Positions 5,521 to 5,828 of a stretch of DNA of 5,828 nucleotides are shown one piece after another (positions within the stretch are counted from its first letter, which is position 1; every line of letters starts with the position of its first letter). The stretch is from contig JAPOZE010000303.1 of NCBI GenBank assembly GCA_026706225.1, positions 1 to 5,828 on the forward strand, read 5' to 3'. The notes beneath the pieces are model-generated. The model was not told the origin of the DNA. It did no database searches and saw only the letters and a program-made list of their open reading frames with translations. The stretch comes from Acidobacteriota bacterium (lineage in GTDB: Bacteria; Acidobacteriota; Terriglobia; Versatilivoradales; Versatilivoraceae). The position numbers and the translations under genes are program-made.

Positions 5521-5828
5521 ATGGAGTGGAAACGAGGCGAGCGGCTGACCGAGCCTCTGGTGAGGGACGGCAGCGGTCTTCGCCCGGCAGGTTGGGACGA
5601 GGCGCTGGATCGGGCCGCCCGAGGATTTCAGAGGGTTGCCAGGGACAAGGGGCCGCAGGCTTTCGGGATGTTCAGTTGTTCCAAGACGACCAACGAGCTC
5701 AACTTCGCCGCCCAGAAGTTCGTTCGTACGGTCATTGGCTGCAACAACATCGACAGTTGCAACCGCACTTGACACGCTCCCAGCGTCGTCGGTCTGGCGA
5801 CGGTTTTCGGGATGGGTGGCGGCACCAG
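5521..5828 (+). CDS. fdhA: Selenocysteine-containing formate dehydrogenase alpha subunit, N-terminal part
   Basis: Molybdopterin oxidoreductases of this group oxidise formate to CO2 at a bis-MGD Mo or W centre ligated by Sec or Cys. The first 83 residues, RLTEPLVRDGSGLRPAGWDEAL (8-29, with one residue omitted from the run here: R8-L29), GMFSCSKTTNEL (49-60), FAAQKFVRTVIGCNNIDSCNRT (62-83), match the family up to the active site. Codon 84 is TGA (5770-5772). The frame then continues HAPSVVGLATVFGMGGGT to the window end, as homologues do (for example NRT-U/C-HAPSVVGL). Escherichia coli FdhF has Sec140 in RVUHGPSVAGL at the same place. A bSECIS-like hairpin follows. The start corresponds to about residue 54 of FdhF, so the [4Fe-4S] domain with its four cysteines is absent from the visible frame. 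A decayed Cys gene (TGC to TGA) is the main alternative. It is divergent from the ATP-grasp cluster. Confidence 0.88.
5770..5772 (+). other. In-frame TGA read as selenocysteine (Sec84)
   Basis: The TGA sits between NRT and HAPSVVGL, exactly where formate dehydrogenases carry the metal-ligating Sec or Cys. Family sequence continues in the same frame on both sides with no shift. Confidence 0.85.
5784..5802 (+). promoter_or_regulatory. bSECIS hairpin for selenocysteine insertion
   Basis: CGUCGUC (5784-5790) pairs with GGCGACG (5796-5802) over 7 bp, one of them a U-G wobble, closing the 5-nt loop GGUCU (5791-5795). Eighteen nt separate the UGA from the loop. As I recall the E. coli fdhF message, it also has 18 nt followed by GGUCU, whose G and U contact SelB. 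The fdhF bulged U is not evident here; the U-G wobble lies near its place. Confidence 0.8.

Noticed and set aside
5521..5772. An 83-residue stand-alone ORF or a simple pseudogene fragment
   Set aside because: The frame continues with conserved formate dehydrogenase sequence after the TGA, the TGA is at the Sec position, and a SECIS-like hairpin follows.

Overview
The window is high-GC bacterial DNA. It holds four genes on the minus strand and the start of a fifth gene on the plus strand, separated by a repeat-rich divergent intergenic region. All three visible stop codons of complete genes are TGA, so the standard bacterial code applies. I cannot assign a phylum from the sequence alone. A selenocysteine codon with a matching bSECIS hairpin implies that the organism makes selenoproteins.

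Minus strand, in transcription order: a circularly permuted type 2 ATP-grasp protein (5063 to 3615), an Amt-family ammonium transporter (3448 to 2054), an Alpha-E (DUF403) helical protein (1883 to 915), and, 4 nt further on, a transglutaminase-like cysteine protein (910 to the window edge, C-terminal end cut off). ATP-grasp, Alpha-E and transglutaminase-like proteins form a widely recurring trio. Comparative genomics has predicted that it makes or modifies a peptide or amide-linked compound, but no product is established that I know of. Here the trio is split by an ammonium transporter with about 166 to 170 nt on either side and no glnK in view. This could mean that ammonia or nitrogen supply is tied to the amide-forming system.

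Intergenic 5064-5520: a 270-bp segment (5065-5334) is bounded by 32-bp imperfect inverted repeats (28 of 32 positions match) with smaller nested repeats inside. It has no credible ORF and resembles a MITE or the remnant of an insertion sequence. Its left arm begins 2 nt from the ATP-grasp start codon and contains that gene's apparent ribosome binding site. To its right lie three 12-bp G-rich tandem repeats and a perfect 7-bp hairpin just ahead of the plus-strand gene.

Plus strand, 5521 to the window edge: the start of a molybdopterin formate dehydrogenase alpha subunit. A naive ORF ends at TGA 5770-5772, but translation continues in frame into conserved family sequence. The TGA falls exactly at the active-site Sec/Cys position, and a hairpin with a GGUCU apical loop starts 11 nt after it. 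This is the strongest discovery in the window: a selenoprotein that an ordinary gene caller would truncate to 83 residues. The visible protein also lacks the usual N-terminal [4Fe-4S] domain.
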